A stretch of 64,000 bases of DNA from Synaphobranchus kaupii (Eukaryota; Chordata; Actinopteri; Anguilliformes; Synaphobranchidae), in contig CM056376.1 in the NCBI GenBank assembly GCA_029718625.1, forward strand, positions 94,655,945 to 94,719,944, written 5' to 3'. This document shows, one piece after another, positions 22,697-36,000 of the stretch; position 1 is the first letter of the stretch, and each line of letters starts with the position of its first letter. The notes under the pieces were generated by a model that was not told the DNA's origin, did no database searches, and saw only the letters and a program-made list of their open reading frames with translations. The position numbers were made by a program, and so were the translations under genes.

Positions 22697-24179
22697 TTTA
22701 CTGGGAACAGGAATGGGGAATTATGCAGGTAGTGAAATGTATTTTACTGCATTCTGTGAGGGATGTTTTCGTTGGGCAACTTTTTTTTTTTCTGGGGTTG
22801 GCTCATCTGGTAAATTAACCTCAAGGGCTAGGCAAACAGATAAACAAAAATAAAAAAATGTAAAGTATAATTACCATAGCAAAATTAAAATACATTGTAT
22901 ATACACTTTTGAAAATGGACAGCTGAGTGTAGACTAAATAATTTAACATTTTAAATTCACTGAACAACCCAAGGGATAGAAATTAAATAAAGTAACCCGT
23001 GTTCAGATCCCTTGTGAATTGTATAAGGCAGCCAGCACAGTGACAGTGAGCATGTTCTCGCAGCACAGATGGGTCTGGAGATAGTGGTGTTCTGGCATAG
23101 GAGCCCCTGTAGTTGGGGATTTTCCTCACCACTGTAAAGTAGGGGCCTGCCAGAAGTAGATAAATGCAGTAGCAGTGCTCAACAAGTTCACACTTCATAT
23201 AGTAATAGCAGAATAGTTTTTTTGAAGGGAGTGGGAAGCAGATTTAAGAATAAAATTTGACAAGACCACAGAAATGTATGCAAAACCAGTAATTATTTTG
23301 TAAAGACTTAGGTCATATCCATTTGTGCATTAGTTGTCGAGCACTTCAGTCACTTCTGAAACATCCTTATTTATGCAAAAACCACCACTGTCACTGATAT
23401 TATGCACGGCTTTTAGAAACCAACTCCAAGGGAAAATTGGCAAAGAAATTGAGGGGCATATTCAATTAAAAAAACAAATGTAAAACTTTTATTTACAGTT
23501 ACGAAAATTAAGAGCCCATTTAAAAACACATTTGAAAGACAGATTACTTAACTTATGCTCTCAAGAGGCATTCAGCAGTGTGAGGTATTCCGTAGTCTGT
23601 ACACAGCAGTGCAAACCACTCTCAGTCTAATGCAGAACACACTGCAAACCAGAGGGAGGAGTTAAAGGATCATAGTCTAACAAGTGTAACATTCCTTGCT
23701 TCCGGTTTACATTACAGCAAATTTTACTCTCCTGCAAAACACGAGGCTACTTTTTAAAATGGTAGATGGACGACACATGCCAGGTACTAATGGTACAGAA
23801 ACAGTAAAGAAAATGCAAATAGCATCTGCTATCTCCACAGAAGTTATCTGCCAGCCAGCACTCTGCCTTCTCTCACTCCACCTTCTCCTCAATTCTGGCC
23901 TTCATCTCCACTGGACCCTGCTGTGTTCCAGTCCTTACGAGTGTAAAAAGTCACAGAAAGAAAAGGACGCATTCATCGGAGTTCTGCAACACCCTGTTCA
24001 CACTGCTACAGGTGGCTTTAACTTTGAGTCTATAGAAAGCTGGCATGTAGACACACAAGCACAAACGGTCCCCTGCGTGCAGTGCTGTGTCCAGACATCT
24101 TAATGTAATGATATGAGCTTCCCAGAAGCATAGGTCCTGTTATGTTGAAAGAGGTCGGCACGCTATGGTCCATTTTGGG
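22697..24179. other. intergenic DNA and WEE2 3' UTR
   Basis: No coding exon is recognised. The right end, just below the WEE2 stop codon at 24180, must hold the WEE2 3' UTR on the minus strand. The rest is unremarkable AT-rich sequence with A-runs. Confidence 0.45.
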
Positions 24180-27100
24180 TCAGTACCCTGGGCAGCCGAA
24201 GCTCATGGACCTGGCAGCATTTCTCCCAAGTACTCTGTGGCCTGTTCTAGGCAGTGAACCGCCATGAACAAACTGCTGCGCCGAAGAGGGGAAGGGCTGA
24301 TGTGGGGACAGAGCTGCCATACGAGCCTCCTTCAGCTCTCTGTGAGGGACAGAGGGAGGTTCACTCAGCTGCATTCATCTACACACCAACTTTACAGTAA
24401 TGGCATCATAAATCAGACATTCACCTTCAAACAGCCAATTACAATGCAGTAACAATGAGAATCGGCGGCAGCTGTATTGCTATGTCACAGAACTCACACA
24501 ATGGAGGATTCCAAAAAAACTTATAGTTCAATAAAAGTTAAAGATCAATGTTGGTTCAGCAAATCTGATCTTTGAAAACAGCCATAGGGTAAACCCGTTC
24601 AGCACAGCCATGGAATATCCATTTGAGAAATGAAAGGCTAGAAGGAGCTCTGGTCCAGCATGGCAGCCGTTCTCCATCAGAGAGGTGCTCACAGGACTTT
24701 GACAATACTGAATGGTGTTTTACATTCCTGGGTGACATGCCACATTCATATTCTAAGAGCACTGTGAAACAGAGTTGGGTCATGTCTATTCTTTTGATTT
24801 CTTATAATTCAAATAGCACCCCCTGGTGGATACATTAAATTTTCTACATTTCTGTTCTTGTATAGTTTCCCTGTAGCTCACTAGTCAGCACTTGAGATCT
24901 ATTCATGCGGCCATTACATATTCCCTAACACACATTTTACTTCTTAAGACTGCGGTTTAAACATAACTTTTTAATATAAATGTCAGGAATGTCTTACACC
25001 ATATAAGATACAAACAGACACACAGTCTCACCTCTCCAACATGGCAGTCCTGAACTTCTCCACATTCAGCTCCTTGCGCAGCTGTGAAGCTATTTTCTGG
25101 GCACCTTCCCTGCGCAGGAGGGGATTTCTACACAGCACGGATGCAGAGGGGCGCAAGTGGGGCTCAGGGTGTAGCAGCATCTAAAAAAACAAAGAACAAG
25201 CACCATCATCTCAGACTGGCCAGTCATGGTTACTCTAATGAACCTTTCACATTGCATTGCCTTGCCTCCACTGAAGATGGCGTCATGTTAGGAAGAAACC
25301 GTACTGTACCTTCCTCGTTAGCATGCCTTGATCTTGAAGCTCACGCACACCTGTATGTCCATAAATCACCTGTCTAAGTCATCAGTCATCATGCTGAATA
25401 CAGATGGTTTTGTTTTTGCCTCAAATATGAAAAGCCTTGAACCCTATGCACTTCATGCATGTTACCTTCTGTGGCCCCAAGGATCCCAACAGGCCCACGT
25501 GAAGGAGGGATGGTGGGGTACCTGGATTAGGCTTTGGAAGGCACGTGAAAGCTCCTGTGGCAGAACAGGCAGCTGGGCCTGGCGCAGCTTGTGCCACTCT
25601 TCTCCATTTGATGGCAGTGGTGGTGCACCCGCTGCTAGCAGCAATGTTAGGCCAAGGGCAAAGATGTCCGCTTTGGGCAGGTGAGTATAGTCCTACAGAA
25701 CAGGGAGGGGAGAGAGCCAATAGCCCAGTGCAGGTCTGTGGGTGACGAGAGGTAACTAAAATCCAACTATTTTTATTGAAAAATTAAGTGCTGACTGAAC
25801 ATCAACAGCCAGCAGACCACTGTGGCCCTCCAGGAACAGTTTTGGCCATCCCTGTTCTAATGCAAGCAGGACACGACACACAGAAGAAATATGGTTGTCA
25901 CCTCACGCAGAACCTCGCAGGCCAGGAAGCGACTGTCCCCTTCCTCCACCTGTGGGCTTCTGCTGGACGTCACATGACCAAGGTCACCTGCAGAACAGAA
26001 GGCTGCAGCTGAAACACTCCAGCATCACTGACCTCATCATCTGCTAAGGTGCTGTTACAAATAACTCCTTTTTAGCCATTTATTCAACTGACAATACCTT
26101 AAATCACTGCAGCAAAGTACTTTTAAACATTAATTTCCTGTATCTTGCAATAATGGATTGATTGTTCATAATATTCACTAATATCATGTTTTGCATGTTA
26201 GCTCTACGAAAGTGTGAAAATGCCTTTCAAAAACAAAATATCTGACAACAGACAGTATTTGGAGTCTTATAACTCCCAAGGTTGTAGGTTTGAGTCCTAG
26301 GTGGGGCACTGCTGTAGTACCATTGAACAAGATATTTAACCGGAGTTGCTTCAGTAAAAATGTCCAACTGTATACATGGCCTGTATGTAAGCTGTGTAAG
26401 TCGCTATGGATAAAAGTGTCTGCTAAGTGGCTAAAATGTAAATGTAAACTTAAAGAGAATACCGATTTTATAAAGCACCCCTGTGGATGGGATTCCGTCC
26501 TCCTCTTCCTCACTCTCTCCCTCACCACCAGTGTTCACAGGTAGCCGTTGACAGACGAATATGTTACCTGGACAACCATTTGACACTTATGGAATATACA
26601 GCATAAATGTAGTGCAGAGACAACCAGCAGCAGACAGTGGGAATGTAAGATTGGAATGTAAGATTGGAATGTCTGAAAAGAACATTGGGTCTCACTGGGT
26701 TTAATGTCAAGGTGCACAAGCCCAGAGCTGTGGATGTACTTGAGGCCCATAGAGACTTGCAGAAGCAGGTCCATCAGCTCTAACTCGAGGAACAGCGCCC
26801 CCTGCTCTTCCTTTTTCGCTATAGCATCATGGAGGCTCCCGCCTGCACAAAACACAGAATGCATTAAGGAAAAGCCCACTAGTCATCAGTCCAAGTTCCA
26901 GTGACCTCTCTCCACTTTCAGTGTTCCAAGTGTTTCCCTTACTCACCATCACAGTACTCATTCTGGATGATCATGTGATCATCCTCAGCCCATGCAGAGT
27001 AGTAGCGCACTACATGCGGGTGATGCCCGAGCACAGCATGGGCGTACACTTCCTTCAGGGCCAGCTGCCTGGGGAAAGAAAAAAAAACAACACATCCCAT

Positions 27101-28757
27101 CTTCACTGGGTACCAAATTGAAAATACCAAAGCCCTTTTCAGTGCATCCAAGGACTGAGAGGGGTTGGCGATTGATCGGTCAACTACTGCTTGCATGCAC
27201 AGCAAATATACTATGTTTGCAGCTTAACTACAGACATTCTGAACAGATCGAGAAGACTTGCTCAATTCACACTATTCGGGTACGCTGGAGATAGAAAAGC
27301 AGTAAAAAGCTCTCGCACACTGGAATCCTGTACTATAAAATCGGCAACACCAGAGAGCAGCTGCCAAAAGCCTTAAGCCAATGTGGAGCAGTCTTTGCTA
27401 CAGGGGAGACTCACTCATTGGCTGAGCCAGCAAGCGGACGACGAGAACGCTTGATGGCGTACAGACAGCCATCCAGCCTTTTCACACACTTGTGCACAGC
27501 GCCGAACTCCCCTATGCCGATGCGATCCAGCTCCAGGAACTCACTCTCATAGCGCGACAACATTGATGCCTGTACTGCCGGTCTCTGGAGTATGAACAGA
27601 ATAGAGCACAAAGTGAAGACAGAGGAGAGACAAGACATGGGTAGAGAAACCATTCCCCATCTTCACTGGCTTCACAAGACCTTCCCTCTCTACCTCAGTT
27701 GACGTGTTGTGAGCATTCTGGAGAAAAAGGGTTGCCATGCATCACCCAGGTGGGTGCTACACATTGGTGGTGGTTGAAGTGAGTTGCCCCCACTGTAAAG
27801 TGCTTTGAGGTCATGAGATGAAAGGCACAAAACAAATTCAATCTGTTATTATCATTACCAAAAAGACAGAATGTCAATGGAGAAGGAGTTCAGAGACAGG
27901 CAGGAAGTTGCACACACATATAATTCCTCTACTCAGTCCTTACCAAACTTAACAATGTACCTTTGATGGGATAAATGCTTCATCATCCTCATCTGATGAA
28001 GTTGGAGCTTCTTTCTCCCTGAAGGAGAATTGAGAAGATTTTGTTAGGTGTGTGTTCAGCCTTTTCATTGGATAGAAATGTACTCTCTGAGCCTTATGAT
28101 CTGGAGGTCAGGTGTGATCGGAATCATCTCATTTCTGGCTGGGAAGTACCCGAGTTGATCGTCTTCATCGCTCGTCCACCCCTTCCTCTTGAGTGTCTCA
28201 CTGGCTCTGCGGAATGTGTTGGGAGTGAAGGGATTCACATTGACAGAGGGCACTGGGCTATGTCGGGTGGGCTCACTTGCCCTGGTGAAGCGCAGAGACC
28301 TCTGAATACTGGATGGTTTGCTAATGGAGCTGGGCAGGGCAGACTTTGAAAGCAGGCTCTGGTCGAGAAAGAAATAACACACATAGACTAGCTACAAACA
28401 GAAAAGTCCACAAACGCACTGATAACGACCCATCCTAAATTATTATCGCATATAAGACAAATTACCTACTGCATTGAAATGAGCGAACCCAAATTCGCCT
28501 CTCACCTTGGGCGTGCTGGGGGAATCACAAAGCCTGAGCTTTTTCCACGCGCAGCGCAAGGGTGTGGTCGGAAATACAGAGGGAGCCATGGAGCTCCGGG
28601 AGCGATGACGCGATATTTTTGGTGTCTTGCAGATTGATTCAGGGCTTCGGATGCTCCTGGTGCCCCAGTCGTCCAAGCTGCTATCACTACCGTCCTCTCC
28701 GCAGCTCGAGAAATCCAACTGTTGCACCGTGCTCTCGCTTGCACTCTTCGTCGCCAT
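24180..28757 (-). CDS. wee2: WEE2, Wee1-like oocyte kinase
   Basis: Eleven minus-strand exons join in frame: 28506-28757, 28084-28358, 27961-28018, 27415-27584, 26947-27068, 26696-26842, 26463-26567, 25902-25987, 25522-25692, 25032-25180, 24180-24339; 564 aa (human WEE2 567). WEE2 phosphorylates the inhibitory tyrosine of CDK1 and holds oocytes in meiotic arrest. The N-terminal third has DSPSTPK and [11 protein letters not shown], known Wee1-family words. The kinase domain starts near residue 207: Gly loop GIGEFGAV, Lys240, Glu258, catalytic HLDIKPSN (Asp338), metal-binding DLG (Asp378). The tail ends with a basic stretch, [23 protein letters not shown] and HLDIKPS favour WEE2 over WEE1, and DENND11 next door agrees with human 7q34. 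Odd point: SRFLACEVL where relatives have ANE. An acidic insert, ESEEEED, follows NIFVC. Confidence 0.95.
26258..26450 (+). repeat. full-length tRNA-derived SINE in WEE2 intron 7
   Basis: The head carries B-box-like GGTTTGAGTCCTAGG, followed by GGGGCACTGCTGTAGTACCA. The 3' tail is TCGCTATGGATAAAAGTGTC and TAAAATGTAAATGTAAA, as in a broad teleost SINE group whose tail matches L2-like LINEs. It lies antisense to WEE2, with its tail about 13 bp from the exon 7 donor at 26463. Confidence 0.75.
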
Positions 28758-30054
28758 GCTGTCACGTTCATCAGTGGAAATACCTCGTTAAATGGATATA
28801 AGCTAACAACGCATTTTAATAAAGTTAGAGCATTCAAATTAAACAGTTTTATAGTGAAAACAACTAAATCTTATCAAATGTGCTAAAATACGTATTCAGC
28901 ATACGGTTCAAATTGTGCGTTAAGACATAGCCTAAAATTAACTTGCACAAAATTTCAATATCGAGCTTTTCAAGAAAATAGTAAGTGTGCACGAGGTCCA
29001 AGCTATCGTTACCCTAAAAGCAACACTCAATGTGTTTACTGTCGTTTGAATCAGCGTTAGATAACCAGCCAAGTAGAAATACACGTGGTTTAGTTTTAGA
29101 GTAATTCATTATTAGCTACGCATTCATGGAATGTTAAGTCCTCTGGGCTACAATTCCAACATGACCAGGCAAGCAAATGATCATGATTTAATGTGCACAT
29201 TTTCAAAGCAACGAGCTACTCTTGTCAGTCATGGCAACATTTACTCTGTTTTGTAACTTTGATTCGAGTCAACCACAACTTACTTTCTCACGGTCTTTCA
29301 CACGACCATTCTTGAGTTTCGCACGAACTGAAAGTGCTGGGTCCAGATTTTCACAAAAAGCGCGTAGCTAGGGCTACTGTTATACCCGCCCATACATTCA
29401 GTGTTCCATTGGCCGCGTTGGACCGATGTCAATCTACTGACAAGTACAACAACGTATCAAATTCGAAAACTGTTCGCCTATCTTCCGTAAATTAATAAAA
29501 ATCATTGTCAGCAAGTTTTTTTTTTTTTTTGAAGAATGGAGAAATTTACAGAGTATGGCAATAAATGTTAACAATTTACAGGACAAAACAAAATTCAAGC
29601 TAAGCTTGGAAAACATTTCAAACCAATGCTTATATTTACTACTAGCTATCAAAATATGAGTTTTTGATTTTGTTTCACGTTTAGCATTGAACATGTCGAC
29701 ATAGCGATTTAATTACATTTTAATTTGAGTCGAAAACATCCACTGATGTTACTTGGCTGATGTGTCTCATAGAATGCTAATGAGTGCACATGAGCGGAAG
29801 TAGTGCTTATCTGACGTCAGCAAAACACTGCCTACCAACACCAAGCAGATTGGAGCTGCCGAATTTATTATCAGCGATTGGACTGGGTGTATTTGTGTGA
29901 ATAAATAACTGCAGTACCTAGTTTTTGCAATTATTCAATGATTTTGTGTCGTTACGTTAGTATTTAGCTATCACAAACGAGTTGCTAATGCGTTTGCATT
30001 GAGGGTAGCTACGTGTACTTTTCCCACTGTGTCTACGGTGAGATCCTGGCTACG
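28758..30054. promoter_or_regulatory. divergent WEE2/DENND11 intergenic promoter region
   Basis: The start codons of WEE2 (28757, minus) and DENND11 (30055, plus) are separated by 1297 bp with no other gene. The stretch has inverted CCAAT boxes (ATTGG near 29407 and 29876), an ETS-like CGGAAGT at 29795 and a full CRE (listed separately). A T-run lies at 29517-29530. WEE2 and DENND11 could share elements or use separate promoters; the sequence does not settle this. Confidence 0.5.
29812..29819. promoter_or_regulatory. full palindromic CRE (TGACGTCA)
   Basis: A perfect CREB/ATF site about 235 bp upstream of the DENND11 start codon, inside CTGACGTCAG. Proximal full CREs of this kind often mark CREB-bound promoters (established for the motif class). 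Use here is inferred. Confidence 0.5.
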
Positions 30055-33000
30055 ATGGTAGAGCAGTCGGACCGCGCTCCGCTGCTCGACTGGGAAGAGG
30101 TTCCCCCAGCAGGATCGACCGCTACATTTCCGTCGCCAGAGAAGGAGAATGCTTCAGAACCAAGCCCCGCAAACCCCAGAGCACTGGGAAGCACGGCTCC
30201 TGGGACGGGATGGAGCACGAGTCCAGGAGGTGCTGCGACTGTAGCAGCTGTTGTCAGTGGGGACACAAGTTTCACCGGTGCCGTTGTTCACACAGGGCCA
30301 GGATGGGATGCACACAATCTCAAGGGAGACCTCGCATTTCCCGATTGGGAGGGAGTCTCTGCGAAAGACCACAGGGCGGCGGAATGGGAGGAAAAGGACC
30401 AAATTGTTGCCGTTTTCGTAGTGACATTTGATACAAGATCGGGTGAGTAGAAAGCTAGCCTGAAATTGATAAGGATTAAAATGACAAAGCGGGCTAGATA
30501 CGGAATTTTCTTTTGCTTAGCCACAGCGTGTCATCGCCAAAAAAGTATAGGCTCCAGTATAGGTTTGTAACCCTCCTTGTTTACACTAGGTATGAAAAGC
30601 AGGTAGCCTATGTGAGGAATAACACTATAATTTATACTAAAGAGCAGCCATATTTAGACTTTTTAATTGAGAAAAATATATCAAGTAAAACACCGTATAC
30701 ATCTTGGCTAAATATCGGTGTCAAAACAAACTGTTGCATACTGTCGTATAACATATACTTTTAAAGATAGAAAGGCTTTTAGTATTGGTGGTTCATGATT
30801 GGAGAATGTTTCACATTTTGCGGGTGTGGTGATCAAGCAAACTAAATAAAAACAAGAAATTCACGATGAAAACTTGTAGATGCAGACAGTGGTAAGGCGT
30901 GTTTTTATAGATCGGTGGACCCCAATGAAACCTGAACTCTCGCTAATTTGGCATTCAGCGCGAACGGAAGTCTATGCCAGCATAAATGCATCTGCTGCAT
31001 GCGTAGTTGAAGGAACATTATAAATGCGTTTGATATAACGAGAGAGTTGGCAGTGATCATTGTTGGGATGTGAGGTATTTAGCGCCCATTACCTGTCCTT
31101 CCTGTAGCCTTGTCAGTTTGTTTCTTTGAGTTATAAATCATTTGCTCTGACCTTGAACTGAATGACTGGCTTAAAATAGCCAGTCTGTTATTCTGCCTGT
31201 CTGAAATGGCTTATTGAGCCATCAACAAGACGGACTCCTTTGGGTGTTCTGTTCTTTTGTTGGTTTCAGTTGGAAATCTGTCTATTTGTGTAATATGGGC
31301 AGGTAAGATGGAGAGAGAAAGAAGGATATCAGGAATAATGTGATCCAAAGCACTTGTTGGCCCTGCACACCTCTTATTCACAGGCCTTGTCTGCATGTGT
31401 GCATAGGTAGAGTGTATTTTCCCAGGATGTCAAGTGACTCACAGACATCACAAGACTCATTCCCTGATATCAGATCTCCAGGGAGCTGGGGCTGCAAGGC
31501 TGGGGTCATTAATATTTAACAGGAGAGAGAGAGCAGTCTGTCTAGGAGTGCTTCAGCTTTAAAATATTTATCTATGCATAGGCAGGTCAGTTACTGTGCT
31601 GACCAACTCACAGAGATGTGAGGTTTTTGTTTTATGTGGGTTTCTCCCATAAGACACAATCCCATTGAATTTGTGGGTTCATGAAATTCTGTTTTTGTCC
31701 TTTCTATAACAAATCGTTATCATGTTTAACAAGGATGCACCATTGTGTGAAACCTCCAATACATTGTTAGGCTTGGCATCTTTCAGACAAGTGAGGTAAT
31801 TCAGAGCACTCTGTAAACCTGTACACATTTGTAATTCTATATTTTACCAATTTCAATGCAAACAACCTAATTCCAAACCTATTTTCTTTATAAATAACTA
31901 AGCCAGTGTGATTTGTCAATTGAAATGTCATGTAAAGCTATGCTATTGGTGGCTTTCCCTTCCCTTTATCTGTTATAAAACACCAGTCACAAGGTTTGAT
32001 TTCTGAGCGGCTTGCCTGTTCAGCATGTGTACTTCCTCTCTAAGTGCATTAAAGAGTCATCCTACAACTTATTATTTTATTAGGCCTATTGCTTAAAAGA
32101 CACTGTCACACATCTACATGCAGTTCCTTTTTCACTGAGTGTAGATGTCTACGTTTATGTTGGAGCAAATATTTACTCCTACTCTTGAAAAAAGTTGGGA
32201 TGGGCCAGGAGCTGTCAGGTGTGCCAAGGGCAGACGGCCCTCCTCTGCCCGTTAGCTAAAGCTTCCAGCTAATTAAATACCCTTTTCAGGGATCTCTCAG
32301 GTACAGTAGCTGTCTCAGTTAGCAAGTGAAAGCAAGAAGCACTATGGCATTCTGTCTTAACCACAAACTTCCCTTTTTCACCGAGCGTGCGCGCGTGTGA
32401 GAAAGCAACAGTGCCTGAGAGGAATGATGGAAGAGACTCAGAGATGGGGGACAGTGTTTTTTTGTGACACATTGACTAATATTGGAAGAATGACGTTTGT
32501 CCTCAGTGCAGTGTTGGAAGTGTCAACAACTGTGTTAGTCATAAACTGGTAATAATGAGGAGGTTTGTCATGGACAGGCAACATGGTGGAGTGGTGTCTG
32601 CCTCAGGATGTTAATCTGGATGGGGTGGAGTTCAAGTCCATGGCCAGCGGCTCTCACAGAATCACCAGCGACTTCATGTAAGCGTCCAACTTTCCTCTTG
32701 TTTGGTAACCAGCAGCAATTGTGTTTGACCTCTTGATGTATGTCTGTTAATTACACCCCCCCCCCCCCCCCCCCCCGCCCCCACTCCACAGATATTTCCG
32801 TAAAGAGTGCTACTTTGGGCTAGCATGTTTCGCCAACATGCCTGTAGAGAGTGAGCTGGAGAGAGGGGCACGCATGAAGTCAGTGGGCATCCTGTCCCCT
32901 TCCTACACCCTGCTGTATAGATACATGCACTTCCTGGAGAACCAGGTCAGGTGAGTGCTCCTCCCCACCGAAGTTGACTTAGCTTGTTTTCTCTCTCTTT

Positions 33001-36000
33001 CTCACTCTTTATTTTTCTCTGTTTCTCTCACCCTCTCTTTATCTCTCTCCAATTTTGTCTCTTTCTCCCTGCTTTTCCCCCCATCTTTCATCTCTTTTTA
33101 CAATTTTCTCATGTATAATACATGAACCTTTTAGAGTCCCTGGAGTCACAGAATACCAGTTAGATTCTGTGTACGGTAGTTATTCTTGAGCTCATTCCAC
33201 TCCCCTACTGTTTGAATGTTTAAACATTAGCTTATCTTCCCATTGGCGATTCCTAGAGCGTTGAGTCAACTAACTTGTTATTCTAAGTAAAGATATGTGC
33301 TGACGAGCGTTCTTTTCTCAAGTTACAAGGAAATGTCTGTAGTATCTCAGACAGGCAGTGTTTAGCTGCAGCTAGCCTAACCCAATGTCTGTTACCGTAA
33401 ACATTCTCGGACTGAATCACCCACCCACCCCCCCCCAGACACCCAAACAGACTAATACTGACTTACAGGGGCTTTTAGAGTTCTTAATTAGCACATATCC
33501 TGACATTACCAAACTGTAATCATGGTAAACTCTTCCAGGTTGAGGATTAATTTCTATTCTGTCTGTGATGCACTGGCTCATTGCAGTGACCCAACCAGCA
33601 TGCCTAAATCACATCCAGGTCAGTGTTCATAATGATATGCTGTGGTAATGTCCAATGCTGCGTGACCTATTGAATGCGTTTCAATGCAGGCACCAGCTTC
33701 AGTGTCCAGGGGAATACTCTCCCCTGGAGGCCTTCTATGAGGACAAGAAGGCCCTGTTGCCCCCTGCAGGGAACGGCCTGATCACTGCCTGTCCGACAAG
33801 TTCTTGGGGGGCCACGCTGAATCGCTGCATGCACCCCGAGATGAAGGTGGAGACTGTCATTGGAAATGAGATCTTACTGTATATTACTCGTCATTGTCCA
33901 ATGGAGATATCTATGTAATTTAGAGCATCTTCTCAAAGACCTATCAAAAAAAGCCAGTGATGAGTGATGATGAATATGATCCATATGTCCTCCCTGTACC
34001 TCCTGTACCACTGCCTGTAGATCACCCATCCAGCCGGCTGCATGTCCCAGTTCATCCGTTTTTTCGGGGAGCAGATCATGGTCCTCTGGAAGTTCGCCCT
34101 TCTGCGGAGACGGATCCTCATCTTCTCCCCTCCCCCCATCGGAGTGGTCTGCTACAGGGGTGTGTGGGAGTTGGGGTGGCAATGGGATCACGCAGGCACA
34201 CATTATTATGCACTTGTTATACAGGCCACAGCTTGGAACTAGGGGAGAAAGATGTGTGCTGTTTACGTTTGTAATTAACTACAACAGTAGGTCCACACTC
34301 ACTTAGAATGTATTTATTTTCTTTGGTTAATACTATGACATGTCTTCATTTGGCAAGCCATGCCTTGTATCAAAAATAGACCTGGCCTATTGGTTGAAAA
34401 TAGTTACGTATACTTACTGTTGAAAACTTCCTCTGTGTGATCAGATATAGATACAAGCTTCATACCAGTTGGTTTTGTTAATATCAAGATTGCTGTAAAT
34501 TGTTCTGACGTCATGCAAAACCCCTTTACTGGTCTTGTGCTGAGTCACTGGATAAAGAGAGGCCAATGTGCCTACATGTTAAACATTAAATCAGGATGCT
34601 GTATACTGGTATTATATTATGCTTTATCAAAGTTCTGAGGAGATTGTTGTTGTGCAATGCTAGAAGCAATAGGACAGTGGCTCTTTGAATGGTCTTTTTA
34701 TGCTCATTGTAAATGTGCTCATACATTAGCTTAGCATCTTCAGCATATTTTGAATTCAAGAAGTGGCCAGAAGTGCACGCTGTACATTTGTACTCAGCGG
34801 TGTGTGTCAGCTTCACTGACTGCTGTACCCCTGTTCAGTGCTGTGAGTCCATGCCCCTTTGTTCTGATATGTGGCTCATACTAGATTTGCTTTATGTCCT
34901 CCACAGTATACTGCTGCTGTTGCCTAGCTAATGTGTCCCTGCCCGGGGTGGGTGTGGCAGTGCCAGAGTTCCGACCCTTCTTCTACATCAACGTGGCTGA
35001 CATTTCCACCCTGGAGACAGAATTGTCTTATGTGGCCTGTGAGTTCAGATCTGGGCCTGGGCCTCACACAGTCCCCACTCATGAGCTTTCTGTACATGGT
35101 TTGATTCTGGAAAATTAGGTGCAAATTAACTGAGTGTGTGAGTGTGTGTATTTATACTGTATATGTGATGTCCCTATGTGTATAAAGGCACCACAGAGAA
35201 GATCTTTGAGGAGAAAAAAGACCTGTACGATGTTTATGTGGATAACCAGAACGTGAGGACACATAGAGAGAGCCTGCAGCCAATGCTTCGCCTCAACAGT
35301 ACTGACCGAGAGAAGTACAGGAAACTCAGTGAGCAGAGGTATGGGACTGCCTTTACTCAGTGATCATGATGATGACGTTGTTGCTGCTGGTTATGATGAT
35401 ATACAATATCTATTTATTTGTAAATATAATATTTTTATGGAAGGACTACCGAGAGTTCAGTTCTTTTCAGTTCAGGTTGTGTAGGGAAGCAAGGGACTCC
35501 TATCAGATGTAGTGGGGTTGATTAGATGGCAGATGTTTGATAGCCAGGGCCTTATTTGTCAAAGAATTGTGGTATGTGCTGATATTAGTTCTTCAGAAAT
35601 GTTTCTCTGCCAATTTTACAACTGATTCACAAAATATGCATAAACCACAGGTCTGCTTATCATTTTGTGTTTACTGGTAAATCCCACCCAGTTGTGAATT
35701 ATAAGCACGTACATATGTTTTACAGTTAACATTAAAAAACAACCCCCACATCACTTCATTTGGCAGTGCTGCTCCTGTCAATGCACTAACCTCACTGTGA
35801 AATACTGCTGCTTTGAAAAAAGTAAAAGGAGGAATTTTCCCTGGCATAAAATCATTACGGCTGTCAATAGAGCTCCCTCAGAGTTGAATGCTGGGAGAAG
35901 TCAAGAAGTGGTCTGACCTATAGCTGGGTGCAAAAAAATTTACATAAAAGATGAGCACTATCTTACCAGAGGATTATGGAATAAGCAGAATTGCCTGACA

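Noticed and set aside
26184..26528. 114-codon minus-strand frame in the WEE2 locus
   Set aside because: It runs through the antisense SINE and overlaps WEE2 exon 7 in a different frame; the exon frame (NIFVCQ...LYKI) is the conserved one.
24180..28757. Assignment as WEE1
   Set aside because: [17 protein letters not shown] and the total length fit WEE2 better, and the DENND11 neighbour agrees with the WEE2 locus.
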